A stretch of 64,000 nt of DNA, from NCBI RefSeq assembly GCF_000227135.1, contig NC_018244.1:322734-386733 (forward strand), in the 5' to 3' direction. A program made the translations under genes and the position numbers. Source of the stretch: Leishmania donovani. Its lineage: Eukaryota > Euglenozoa > Kinetoplastea > Trypanosomatida > Trypanosomatidae. The notes beneath the pieces are model-generated. The model ran no database searches. It saw only the letters and a program-made list of their open reading frames with translations, and was not told the origin of the DNA. This document shows positions 54,834-64,000 of this stretch, piece after piece; the stretch's first letter is position 1, and each line of letters begins with the position of its first letter.

Positions 54834-57656
54834 CTACGAGCACTCGGCGTCGTCTGAGGGATCTGTCGTGCTACGCCTCACAACGGACTTGGCGCTGCGC
54901 ACCTCACCCATGGCGAAGAGATCGTCCTTGCGACGGCGCTCCTGCTTTGCGCGCTCGAGGGCGTTCTGGATTTGCTCCTTCTGCTCCAAGGCCTCAGCCT
55001 CGTCATCGGAGAGCTCGATGCGGCGCAGCAGGCGCATCTGCTCCACCTTCTTCTCCTCCAGAGCTTTGCGGAGGTCCTCGCACTCGCACACCTTCGTGTC
55101 GAACCGCTCTTCCCACTTGTTCAGCTCCTCCTGCAGCTTATGGACCTTCTTCTTTAGCTTCTTCTGACGGAGCGACTTTTCATTCAGTTCAGCGCTTCGC
55201 TGCTCAGAAAACTCGGCGACGCGCTTATTGATGAGCTGCTGCATCTGCGCATCCTTGTTCTCCAGCTGCTCGCGGAACTGCTGTTCCAGTGCCACGAGGG
55301 CCTCCGTCTTTTCCCGCACAGAGATCTGGAAATACTCTGCCTTCTCGTTGTTCTTTATGATGATGGCTTTCTGCTTCTCCAGCAATGCGCGCACCTGCTC
55401 TAGTTGGTCAGAGCGCTCGCGCAGGCGGGTTTCCAGCCGCGTCACCTCGTCCTCTGAGTGGGTGGCAGCTGCCAGCTTCGCCTCGTACTCCTGCTGCACT
55501 TTGGCGAGCTGTCGGTCGTGCTGCGCCACGGTGGACTCCAACTTGGCGAGCTCCGTGCGTTGAGCCTCCAGCTCCGCGTAGAGAGACTCGCGAGAAGCAG
55601 TCACGTGCTCCACCTTGGCCTTCGCCTCCTCAAGCTCCGCCTGAAGACTGCTAATCGCTGCGGCGTTCTGAGCCGCCGCACTTGTGGACGACTGCAGCTC
55701 CAGCGGCACCGCTGAGTCCGCCGCCGCGTTCTTTGAGATGGAGGCCGACTTTTGCTGGGGCGCAGCCACCGCCGCGGTCGAGCGAGGCAGAGCGGACGCT
55801 GCCGCCATCAGCTGGCGTCGCAGCTTCTCGTTTTCCTCGCGTAAAAGCTTGATCGCTGCGGCGCCGTTGTCGTCGAGCTTAATCGCTGCCAGAAGCTTCT
55901 CCTCCTGCATTGTGTAGTCCTGCTGCTGCCCCATTGCCACCGCAACTTGACCATCGCCGATGCTACTGCCGGGCGCGACCGAGGCTCTCTTCCACTCGGC
56001 CAGCTCCTCCTTCACCTCCGCCAGGTGCCGCTCCAGCTGCGCCTTGCTGGTCTTGAGCTCCTTCTTGGTTGCCATGTGCTCTGCCTGGGACGCCTTGAGG
56101 TCCGCCGTCAGCGACTGGATCTTCTCCTGCAGGGACGACTCACCGCCTCCTTCCGCCTTCTTCTTGGCGTTTCGCAGTACCTCCTCGAGTGTCCGAGTGA
56201 CCTGCAGCTGCTCCAGCGTCTGCGCCGCCTTCTCTGTCGGCGTCAGGAAGTAGTTGTAGCACAGCGTCCACACTTCGTTCAGCTGAGACTGCATTGCCGC
56301 CCCGCTGCTCTCCGAGATCTGCAGTTGATTCTGCAGCTGGCTAATCTCGTCCTCCATGGAGAGGAGGCGGGTGTTAAGGGTCTGCCGCTCCGCGGCAAGA
56401 GTGGCCTTCGCCGTCTCGTAGTCGACCAAATCCGCTTCGCGGCTCTTTGTGGCGTTGTCCAGCTGCACCTCCAGTTGACCTATCTTCTCTTGTAGCTGCA
56501 CCACCTCCTCCTCCAGCCCCGCCGTGCCCTCGTTCTCGTACTTGGCCAGTTTCTCGCGCAGCTCCTTCACTATTTCCGTCAGTTCTGCGATCTTCTGATC
56601 CTTCGAGTCCATGTTCACAACCGGCTTGTTCTTGATCTGCTTGGCGCGGTCCGCAAAGCGCAGCGTCGACACCGTCTCCGACATGTTGCGCTCGCTGGGG
56701 TTGATATTCGCAAACATGACGGTCTTGCTGTTTCCACCAAGCGAGTCCTTCAGCAGCATCGTCAGAGGGCTGCTGCGGAACGGCACGTGGGCGCCGCCCT
56801 TGACAATGGTGTCGATGACGGTGCCGAGCGCGCTCAGCGAGAGGTTGATGTTGCACCCCTCTTTCAGCGTGTCACCCGAGGCGCCAGTCTTGCCCTGGCG
56901 CTCCGAGCCGGCAAGATCCACCAGGTTCAGCTTGCTCGACACGGCGCGGGTGCTGCCGTCTTCGAGGGTCTCGGTGCACTCCAGAATGAGCGAGAAAACG
57001 GAGTGCGAGCGGCTGCTATCGGCGTTCAGCTCCGTGGACGCGACGCGGCGACGGTCTGTGCCCTCCTCCAGGTGCCGGATAACATCCTCAGGGAACTTGA
57101 CCTGCGCCACAACGGCGCCTTTCACAAAAAAGGTGTGATCCTTGTTTTCGCGGATATCCAGTGACACCTGCTGCTTCGCTAGCAGGTCGCGCACCTTACC
57201 ATTGTACAGCTCCATGAAGGACACGTACATGCTGACGGTCGTGCTCGGCGCCTCGTCTCTCATCTTCTGTACAGAGTCGAAAATGTGCTTGACGCACCGG
57301 GGGATCACACCCTCCAGCGTGCTGTTTCCCATCACACCCGTCATTGTGTGTGTCTTACCGGAGCCGGACTGGCCGTAGGCGAATACTGTTGCGTTGAAGC
57401 CGCCGAGCACGGACTCCGTCAGTGGCATAATGAACTGGGTGAAGATGTCCTCCTGGGAGAAGCTGTTGTTGATCACCGCGTCAAAGGTCCAGCGATCGGG
57501 CTCGCCAATGATGCTCTTCACGGTCACGGTGTTCTGCACCATGTCAAGGTCGACGCAGCTCTTGTGACCCATCGCATTTTCCTTCTCGCTGAAAGGACGG
57601 CATCGGACGAGCACCTTAATGTTCTCCGCCGCGGCGGCCTGGTCCTTCTTGCCCAT
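54834..57656 (-). CDS. Kinesin, N-terminal motor (kinesin-2/OSM-3-like), 940 aa
   Basis: A microtubule motor. The motor domain covers about residues 10-345: ENIKVLVRCRPFSEKE at the start, P-loop GQSGSGKT (95-102), switch I NADSSRSHSVF, switch II LVDLAGSERQGKTGASG, followed by EGCNINLSLSALGTVI and neck sequence LRFADRAKQIKNKPVVN. About 500 residues of heptad-rich coiled coil follow, with an Ala/Ser-rich break near the middle, and a short basic tail. The NKPVVN neck with downstream coiled coil recalls kinesin-2 family members of intraflagellar transport, but trypanosomatids have many divergent kinesins, so the subfamily is tentative. The frame is open upstream to 58496; the sequence there is low complexity, and the ATG at 57656 gives the family N-terminus. 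Confidence 0.9.
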   Translation of the reverse strand: MGKKDQAAAAENIKVLVRCRPFSEKENAMGHKSCVDLDMVQNTVTVKSIIGEPDRWTFDAVINNSFSQEDIFTQFIMPLTESVLGGFNATVFAYGQSGSGKTHTMTGVMGNSTLEGVIPRCVKHIFDSVQKMRDEAPSTTVSMYVSFMELYNGKVRDLLAKQQVSLDIRENKDHTFFVKGAVVAQVKFPEDVIRHLEEGTDRRRVASTELNADSSRSHSVFSLILECTETLEDGSTRAVSSKLNLVDLAGSERQGKTGASGDTLKEGCNINLSLSALGTVIDTIVKGGAHVPFRSSPLTMLLKDSLGGNSKTVMFANINPSERNMSETVSTLRFADRAKQIKNKPVVNMDSKDQKIAELTEIVKELREKLAKYENEGTAGLEEEVVQLQEKIGQLEVQLDNATKSREADLVDYETAKATLAAERQTLNTRLLSMEDEISQLQNQLQISESSGAAMQSQLNEVWTLCYNYFLTPTEKAAQTLEQLQVTRTLEEVLRNAKKKAEGGGESSLQEKIQSLTADLKASQAEHMATKKELKTSKAQLERHLAEVKEELAEWKRASVAPGSSIGDGQVAVAMGQQQDYTMQEEKLLAAIKLDDNGAAAIKLLREENEKLRRQLMAAASALPRSTAAVAAPQQKSASISKNAAADSAVPLELQSSTSAAAQNAAAISSLQAELEEAKAKVEHVTASRESLYAELEAQRTELAKLESTVAQHDRQLAKVQQEYEAKLAAATHSEDEVTRLETRLRERSDQLEQVRALLEKQKAIIIKNNEKAEYFQISVREKTEALVALEQQFREQLENKDAQMQQLINKRVAEFSEQRSAELNEKSLRQKKLKKKVHKLQEELNKWEERFDTKVCECEDLRKALEEKKVEQMRLLRRIELSDDEAEALEQKEQIQNALERAKQERRRKDDLFAMGEVRSAKSVVRRSTTDPSDDAECS

Positions 57657-58945
57657 CGAGAATACAGAGGGAGAGTCGTGTGTGTGTGTGTGTAAGGTGG
57701 GGCGAGCCCAGCGGACTCGCTTACGGTGAGAGGATCGGTGACGCAGTGGAGAAAGATGTGTGCGTCTGTGAGTGTGTGCTTGAGGGTGCACTAAGACGTC
57801 GGTTATCGCGCGTGCAGGAGCGCGTCTGCGTACAAGGGGCTGGGGAGAAGAAGTAGTCGGAGATGTATCACGGAGTAGGAGGGAGGGAGAGATGCACGGA
57901 GGCAGCCTCTCATCATTACCCACCACCACCACTACGACACACACCCGCCTCTCTTGAACAATCACGAAAGAAAAAAAAACGCCACGCGCGCGTACGCACA
58001 CAAACGGAGAGAGACAGGGGTAGTGAACGCAGCACCGCGTAAAGATAAACTGAGCAACTGAGCGTGGGACGCGTGTGTAGGCGCTGACCGCCAGACCAGT
58101 ACGTCTTTTGCGCAGGTCTATGTGATGAAGAGAGCGACAAGAGCAATGAAGATTCTGGCAACAACGAAAAAAAACAACAACAGCTGACGGGGGTGGTAGC
58201 TCCTGAGTAAGAGGGGTATTATATATATATGTGTGTGTGTGCGTGCGGGGCAGATACAGTACTGTCGTTATTATTATTTTTGTTGTTGATGTCCACGAGA
58301 AAATGCCATAGAAGGGGGATGGCCGAAACGCGGTGGAGAGTGATGGGAGTGACAGGAGTGCGGAGCAGGAAAGGGAGAGGACGGGGGGAGGGCGAGTGGC
58401 GGCGGCGGCAGGCGGCCCACCCTCAAGCACAGAGATAGACCTCTCAGCGTCATCTAAGTCACATTGCTCTCTCGCCCTCTTCTCGTCCTTTTCCACATGG
58501 GCCGCTCCATGGACCGAGGCGGACGCGTGAGATGGAAACCTTCACATTTCACTTCGCTCTTTATTCACGGGAGAGTATGTGTGTGTATGTGTGTGGAGGG
58601 GTGGGGGGCGGGGGGAGGGAAGGCACGCTTCTTGTTTTCCTTCTTTAGGGCGTTTCAAGCTGCCGCCACATTTAATGGGTGCATGTGACAGCGTACTCTG
58701 GGAGAGCCACGATACAGTCAGAGAGAACGCCGTGACAGACATCGAACACCATACGCACCGTATGCTGCATCAAACATGCACACCACTGTAATTAGCAAGA
58801 AGCATAAGGTAACCGCACAAGCCGTTCAACTGACCGGCCGATTGAGGTGGACTTGACTATCGTGTCGCGCCCCAGGCCCACGCACCGTTGCCTCTGCCTC
58901 AGCGGCAGAGGGGGCGGGGAGGGGAAAGGAATGCTTAGAACTCTC
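57657..58945. other. Intergenic between RRM-like gene and kinesin
   Basis: A purine-rich patch just upstream of the kinesin start (57658-57675) and GT-rich sequence follow. A short TATATATAT/GTGTGT stretch lies at 58220-58245. No gene seen. Confidence 0.5.
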
Positions 58946-60403
58946 CTACTTTGTGAAGTGTTGCGACGCTGCGGCAGCTTCGTCTTCCCACGCCTTCAGC
59001 GCCGCCAGCACATCCGCCGACACCACCGGCTCAACAACCAGCGGCAGAGGTGTTTCGTGTAGCGTCGGACGCAGGTACATCCCGTTCAGCACCTGCAGGG
59101 CCCGCACCGCGGCGGCGGCCGAGGTGAACACCACCTCAAGGGTCTTCGTGTTTGGGCGGATTGCAGCCACCGTGTCACCGCGAGGAAGATCACCCAGCGC
59201 GGCGGCGTCTGCGGAGGCAAGGGACGAGGAAGAAGTCTTGGACGTCGCCTTTCTTGACAAGTATCGAGGAGCTGCCGCGTCGGTGGGTGAGTCCACGCCT
59301 TCCTGCACTGGATGGCGTGCGTGGCCAGCTACTGCTGCTACGGCAGGTATGCTATCGGTGCTGCGGTGCACCATGCAGCTCACCAGCTCATCGGCGTTCT
59401 TCCCCGTGCAGACGTGCTGAACACAAAGCTCTCGCACCTCCATGGCACCCATGTTCAGAGGTACGTTGTGCACCCGAACGACCTGGCTCGAAAGGCGAGT
59501 GACGCCGGCTGCATCCGTGAAGGTGCCGAGCGCGTACCGCCGCTGCAGCCGCTGGAGCAGACTAGCACGACTCGACGGGCTCTCTGAAGGCAGAACACTT
59601 GCTGCGACTTTCTCCTTGTCGATTCCGGATGCTGCCATGCGATCGACGACGGCGCCAAGGCGATCAGCGGCGAAGATGTTGGTGGTGAGCTGATCTAGCC
59701 GCGCTTGCAGAATGCTTACCTGCTCGGCTAGTTGTGCGCTTGATGGCAAAGCGGCAGGCGCGACTGTTGTAGCCGCGTGTGCCGCAGCTGCAAGGGAGGC
59801 ACCACCGTCATGGCTTGCAGTGGGCGAGGCGCATGTATCGGAGAGAGGCGCCGCCGTTGATTGAGCAACACCCTCTCCCCTACCACTACCTGTCGCCGCT
59901 TCTGTGCCGGCAGGCCCGGCGAGATGCCGCCGTTCCATCTGCTGCACAAGCAGGTCGGTGTTTCGCTGGCCCAGCACCACTTCCCCTATAGAACGATGCA
60001 CCTCGTTGAGCTTCCCGTGCAAGCTGTCCGCAGTGCTCTCCAGCTGCGCCACACGCCGTGTCAGGAGCAACAGCTCCTGCTGCATCAACCGGATCGTTTC
60101 CTCCTGTGTGCGTAGCGTGTGCTGGGTGCGCCGTGTGAACTCGCGAAGCTGATCGACAGCGTGCGTGAGGGTCGAGAGAGTTGATGACGGCGCTGCCGAG
60201 GCCACCGCTGGAGGCGCAGACGGTGCCACACTCGTGCGAGTGCCCTCCGTTGCAAGATGAGATGCGCTCACTGCTCCTCGCCCTGGGGAGGCACTGCCAC
60301 AAGCATTCGAGGTTCGCTTATCCTCACCACCGGCACTGGCGGTTCCGCGAAGACGAAGCGGCGAGCGCGCTAACCAGCGCCGGCACGCAGTTTTGTTCCA
60401 CAT
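58946..60403 (-). CDS. RRM-like protein with predicted mitochondrial presequence, 485 aa
   Basis: The N-terminus MWNKTACRRWLARSPLRLRG is basic, hydroxylated and free of acidic residues, a typical mitochondrial presequence. A helical coiled-coil segment (about 85-165: VDQLREFTRRTQHTLRTQEE onward) is followed by an Ala-rich linker. The C-terminal part has the two ends of an RNA-recognition fold: QVVRVHNVPLNMGAMEVREL as beta1-alpha1, and TKTLEVVFTSAAAAVRALQV with LNGMYLRPT as beta3-alpha2-beta4, separated by a Ser/Ala-rich insert of about 70 residues. A role in mitochondrial RNA processing is inferred only. The frame is open upstream to 60805, but that part is low complexity; ATG at 60403. Confidence 0.72.
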   Translation of the reverse strand: MWNKTACRRWLARSPLRLRGTASAGGEDKRTSNACGSASPGRGAVSASHLATEGTRTSVAPSAPPAVASAAPSSTLSTLTHAVDQLREFTRRTQHTLRTQEETIRLMQQELLLLTRRVAQLESTADSLHGKLNEVHRSIGEVVLGQRNTDLLVQQMERRHLAGPAGTEAATGSGRGEGVAQSTAAPLSDTCASPTASHDGGASLAAAAHAATTVAPAALPSSAQLAEQVSILQARLDQLTTNIFAADRLGAVVDRMAASGIDKEKVAASVLPSESPSSRASLLQRLQRRYALGTFTDAAGVTRLSSQVVRVHNVPLNMGAMEVRELCVQHVCTGKNADELVSCMVHRSTDSIPAVAAVAGHARHPVQEGVDSPTDAAAPRYLSRKATSKTSSSSLASADAAALGDLPRGDTVAAIRPNTKTLEVVFTSAAAAVRALQVLNGMYLRPTLHETPLPLVVEPVVSADVLAALKAWEDEAAAASQHFTK

Positions 60404-61445
60404 GTGTACGCGTGTACTGGGGAGCGAAAAAAAAAGCAAAGAGGTGAGGCGACCACCACCATCACAGCAAAAGGCGTTGCCACGTGTGTGTGGGTGAGGC
60501 AGAGAGGGGGAGACCGTGTGTCGATGGTTGTTAAAAAAAAAGAGAAAGAGGCATGTGCTATATATGTGGAAGGAACAGCGCCCCCCCTCCCTTCCTCCCT
60601 CCTCGCACCCCTTTCGCCTTCTTTTTCGTTTGCCCTGGCGGCGTGAACTGCCTGAGGAAGGGAGTGGGAGGCCGGGAGGGGGCAGAATAGTGTGCACGTA
60701 TCCACAGCAGCACGCTCCAAGGGTGTGGCATGTGCACCCTGCGTGTCCCTCTGATCCTTCGAACTGAGTGAGGAATGCTGAAGGGCGCAGACAGGATAGA
60801 GACACCTCCTCTCACATGCGAGGGGCAGGAGGATTGGGGAGCGGGGGGAGGGGAGGGGAGGCAGATGACGTGCGATCTGCGACTTCATCTGCAACGTGCT
60901 GCAAACATACTATCGAGGAACGAGAGAGTGAGTTTCAGAGCAAGGACGAGGCAAGAGCGTAAGCTCATCATTCCTCCATCACCGTAGCGCTCCTTCTGCA
61001 CCATTTCTCGTGTGTGTTTTTCATTGGTGAGGTGAGCCCGACATGCCGCACAGGTAGGAGAAGAAAGGGAAGAGGTGGCGGACGAGGCGAGGCGGGGAGG
61101 GGGAGAACTAGGACGGGCTGTGCAGCACGTACGCTAGCGCATGTGACGCATGCGGTGCCGCTCCCCGGCTCATCCCCATGTCCTTTCCACACATAAGGTG
61201 CACGGGCGACAGGAGGCCGATTAGTCGAGTTAGAGCAAGACAAAAAAAGCGGATGACTACTTCGTGGGGATCATTGGGGCGGCAGCGAGGGGACAGCCAC
61301 GGCGGAGGAGGCGGTCGTGCGTACTTCACTTCTGCTTACGCACGCCCCCATTCCCAGAGACACACATGACACCGTCTAGCCGCCGCGGATAGGCTTGAGC
61401 GGGAAGACCCTCCCCTGCTCGCCCCTCTTCTTTTGCTTGCTTCAC
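60404..61445. other. Intergenic between G-patch gene and RRM-like gene
   Basis: Purine-rich plus-strand tract around 60527-60550 and G-rich sequence around 60836-60860. No gene seen. Confidence 0.5.
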
Positions 61446-62069
61446 TTAGCTGGAGTCCTGTATGCGCTTCAGCTTCCCATCGAAGAGGCGATGGCGACCT
61501 GCACGGCCGAGGCGTACCCCACCGCAGCGCTGGAAGAGCTCCTTGTCGGACATACGAGTGACATCGCCGATGTGCTCGCCCTTCGACCGCTTGCTGTCCG
61601 TACGATCATCACCGTCGTTGCCACTGTTCGAGGGGGAAGACGATGGTGTGCGGTGCTGCCGCTTCACTGCGGCACGAGCCGCGACTGCCATCTTTCCTTC
61701 GGACTTTCTGTCCGCGCTGCTACTGCTGCTGGCACCGCTGCTAGTGGAGCTCACGTCACTCAACTCGCCCCCATTGTCTACCTCATCTTCAGAGGTATCA
61801 CCTTGGTCTACGCGCGCCTTGTTCGACTGCCGCTGTCGCTTCCTCGTCTCTTTGTGGAGCTGGCTGTAGATGGCGTCGAGTTCGACGGCGTGCTTCGAAG
61901 CCAAGCTGCCGCCCTGCGCAGGGTCAGCGGCGTGGCCAAGGCCGGTGGCGATGTGAGGGTCGCGGCGAGCCACCTTCACGTAAGACTTAATGCCGGAGCG
62001 CTCCTTGCCAAGTCCCTCGCCTTCCTTCCACCCGTACTTTTCCATCATCTTCTTTGCTAGAGCCGACAT
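61446..62069 (-). CDS. Small G-patch protein (GPATCH4/Pxr1-like), 207 aa
   Basis: Residues 1-45 form a G-patch: MSALAKKMMEKYGWKEGEGL, GKERSGIKSYVKVA and GLGH, matching the a-x-x-x-M-x-x-x-x-G-W-x-x-G-x-G-L-G pattern, placed at the very N-terminus as in GPATCH4 and Pxr1/PinX1. The middle is acidic and Ser-rich, and KR-rich segments (KETRKRQRQSNK, RAAVKRQHR) look like nuclear or nucleolar signals. The C-terminal LFQRCGGVRLGRAGRHRLFDGKL (in two parts) is a second conserved-looking patch. G-patches stimulate DEAH-box RNA helicases such as Prp43, so a role in ribosome or spliceosome RNA remodelling is inferred. ATG at 62069 is the natural start; the upstream extension is low complexity. Confidence 0.85.
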   Translation of the reverse strand: MSALAKKMMEKYGWKEGEGLGKERSGIKSYVKVARRDPHIATGLGHAADPAQGGSLASKHAVELDAIYSQLHKETRKRQRQSNKARVDQGDTSEDEVDNGGELSDVSSTSSGASSSSSADRKSEGKMAVAARAAVKRQHRTPSSSPSNSGNDGDDRTDSKRSKGEHIGDVTRMSDKELFQRCGGVRLGRAGRHRLFDGKLKRIQDSS

Positions 62070-64000
62070 GGTTACTGCTCTTGATGCAAACGTGTTGGCC
62101 AATGCTTCTCCTTCAACTTGGCGGGGTGATGGCGATTGAGGGCGGCGACAGCAGAGGCGAGCGATGCCACTGGAGACCCCTTCACGTGCACACTGGGGTT
62201 TTGTATGTGCGCTGGACACGCTGCTTTCCTCCCTAGCTTGTGTAGAGAGCAGGTGTACGCGATAGAGAAGGCGAGAGATACGCAACTGTGCATGTATGGC
62301 GGTATGGTGAGAAAATATGTGCGTGTGGACTTGTGCTTTGGTGTGGTGCGCAGGCACACAGCCACACGCGAGCAACGCCAATAGAAGCAAGGAGGGGCAA
62401 GTTGGGCCCCAAGGGTGGGCGGGTGGGGTGGGGGAGGGGGAAGATGAGGAGGGGCCTAGCACGATTGCGCGTGCGCCTTTTGTAGCACAGACATTGAGCA
62501 AAGAATGCGCCTCGGCGCTTGCTTGTCCGCGAGCGCAGCCGCTGCTTCTCCCTCTCTTTCTCTCCTTCCCGTTTCCGCGGTCCGCGCTTCACGATGTCCT
62601 CTCAGGCAACACTCATCACCAAAAACCAGACCACGCCGCGCAGGTCGGCGGGGGCCTGGAGGAGGAGGAGGGGGAGGGGAGTGAAAGAGGTTGCTAGGCG
62701 CCACGCAAGGCGTGCACGGGCAATCGTCACGCATGCACAGGGGTGTAGTGCATAAGGGCACCGCGACGCCATAGAGGAGGCCATCAAGGCGTTTCGTTGC
62801 TCATCAGAGAAGAGGTGAACAAAGCATCGGAGAAGAGAAATCAGAAGGGAAGGGTCTACACACAGACACACAGACACACGCCGGCAGACGCACACACAAG
62901 CAAGAGTAACCGCAGTCAAATACACGTAGATGGAAAAGGGATGAACCAAAAACGAAGACGAAAAAAAAACGGTACCGCGCGGCATCCACCGCTCTACATA
63001 CACAAAATACACCGAAGCAGTTGCCCATCACTACGTCACCGCCACACAGCGGCAGCGGCAGCCGAGGGGAGGAAGGGCGAGGCGTGAGGAGAGGCGGGGA
63101 GGGAGGGAGGGAGGAGGAAGACCGGCAAAACACTTCAAGCGAATAGTCATAATAAACAGGAACACCATAGAGACAACGGCATACTCATCGACAGGACGAG
63201 TACCACGCTCACCAAAGAGGAAGACACGAGAAGAGCAAACACAAAGGAAAACGCACCCGCACGCACAGGCTAAAGAGTAGAACAACGGGAGAAGAGCTCA
63301 CACAGATGGGGCCGAGAGAGAGAGAGAGAGAGCGGGATCGAGTGAGACAAGAGGAACCGAGAAAGAAGGTGGAGGGGAGGGAGGACCAACAGAGAAGTAA
63401 TGGAGAGTAGAGAGCCGAGAGTGTGCGTGCGTGTTGTGCCGACTGTGATGGAGGTGTGGTGACCGTTAAAAGGACGAGGGAGGGGGGAGGCGCGTGGGTC
63501 GAGCAGAACAGGGGGAGAAGACGGCGGAAGGACGAAAAGGTAAACACCCACACACAGAAACACACACACACCACACAACAGAAACATTCCAGCCCCAGTG
63601 ACGACAAGAGCGAGGGAGACACGCAGGTCGCATTGACATCAGGACAGAAGTACTGAGGGCAAAGCCACAACAAAAAAACGCGGTGGGTGAGAGGGGAGCG
63701 GAGGGGGGAGGAGTAGGTGGGCGGTCCGTACACACACAAACACACACACACACAGCCACACAAGCGAAGAAGAAGCCGACGCTGCAGGCAGAAACGAAGC
63801 ACACGCACCCATGTAGCCAGAAACCCGCACAGTCCGTCTGCTCGCCAGTGACACACACCCACCCACACATATAAACAGACGAAAGCACAATACGAACCAC
63901 AGCACAACAGCACCAAAAAAGAAATACGTCTCCCCCCTGTTGCGCGGGGTTAGATAACACATACATGTACAGGCAGACATGAGGCGCTGCATAAATCCAG
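62070..64000. other. 1.9-kb intergenic to window end, no gene seen
   Basis: Strongly purine/CA-rich on the plus strand with many GAGAGA and CACACA runs (for example 63315-63335 and 63729-63754). The hydrophobic, Cys/Leu/Ser-rich minus-strand frames near 63209-63992 come from the pyrimidine-rich strand. Probably the G-patch leader and the 3' UTR of the next gene to the right. Confidence 0.55.

Noticed and set aside
57657..58496. N-terminal extension of the kinesin
   Set aside because: Low-complexity leader sequence; the motor domain begins right after the ATG at 57656.
1..64000. CRISPR arrays, bacterial-type operons, promoters or ribosome binding sites
   Set aside because: The genome is eukaryotic (kinetoplastid); no regularly spaced repeats of that kind are present.

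Overview
The window is nuclear DNA of a trypanosomatid, most likely a Leishmania or close relative. The genes are intron-less and GC-rich, and all lie on one strand. They are separated by long intergenic stretches full of (CA)n, G runs and purine-rich tracts, which on the coding strand are the polypyrimidine tracts used for trans-splicing. Short dispersed retroposon-like repeats are present, and a Pol III tRNA cluster interrupts the gene array. I assigned starts to the first ATG that fits the protein family, because several open frames extend upstream only through TTG or GTG codons.

Left block (1-2500): one minus-strand gene (87-1406), visibly less GC-rich than the rest, encodes a protein with two PAM2-like poly(A)-binding-protein motifs. 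Next comes repeat A1 and then about 3.6 kb (2485-6104) of odd, homopolymer-rich, apparently non-coding DNA. A cluster of three tRNA genes (Asp-GTC minus, Ser-GCT plus, Ala-AGC plus) sits at 6105-6466. The geometry suggests the end of one leftward polycistronic unit (the genes from 7885 rightwards) and the start of the next (the 87-1406 gene).

Right block (7885-62069), minus strand throughout, read right to left: G-patch protein; RRM-like protein with a mitochondrial-type N-terminus; N-terminal-motor kinesin; ABM-LOG fusion; GMP reductase with CBS domains and a glycosomal SKL tail; unknown 799-aa protein; CDC5/Cef1 spliceosomal Myb protein; METTL21-like methyltransferase; B-box-like coiled-coil protein; Oxa1-like membrane insertase; very large DYRK-family kinase; MLH3-like mismatch-repair protein; unknown 1206-aa protein; VID27-like protein; polo-like kinase. 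As usual in trypanosomatids, neighbours are mostly unrelated in function. The one plausible link is GMP reductase next to the LOG-domain protein, both acting on purine monophosphates.

Two dispersed repeat families stand out. Family A (about 0.5-0.57 kb) has three nearly identical copies at 1971, 6724 and 46557. Copy A2 has an A-tail and a clean 14-bp target-site duplication, so it is a retroposon insertion that looks recent. Family B (about 0.65 kb) has two direct copies at 11813 and 45513. The copies lie in inverted and direct arrangements around most of the gene array.

Assembly caveat: four gaps of exactly 99 N have flanks that overlap each other (33, 274/275, 261 and 190 bp). They are artefactual duplications, not real gaps. 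One creates a false in-frame repeat inside the polo-like kinase. A fifth gap (244 N) lies inside repeat B2.
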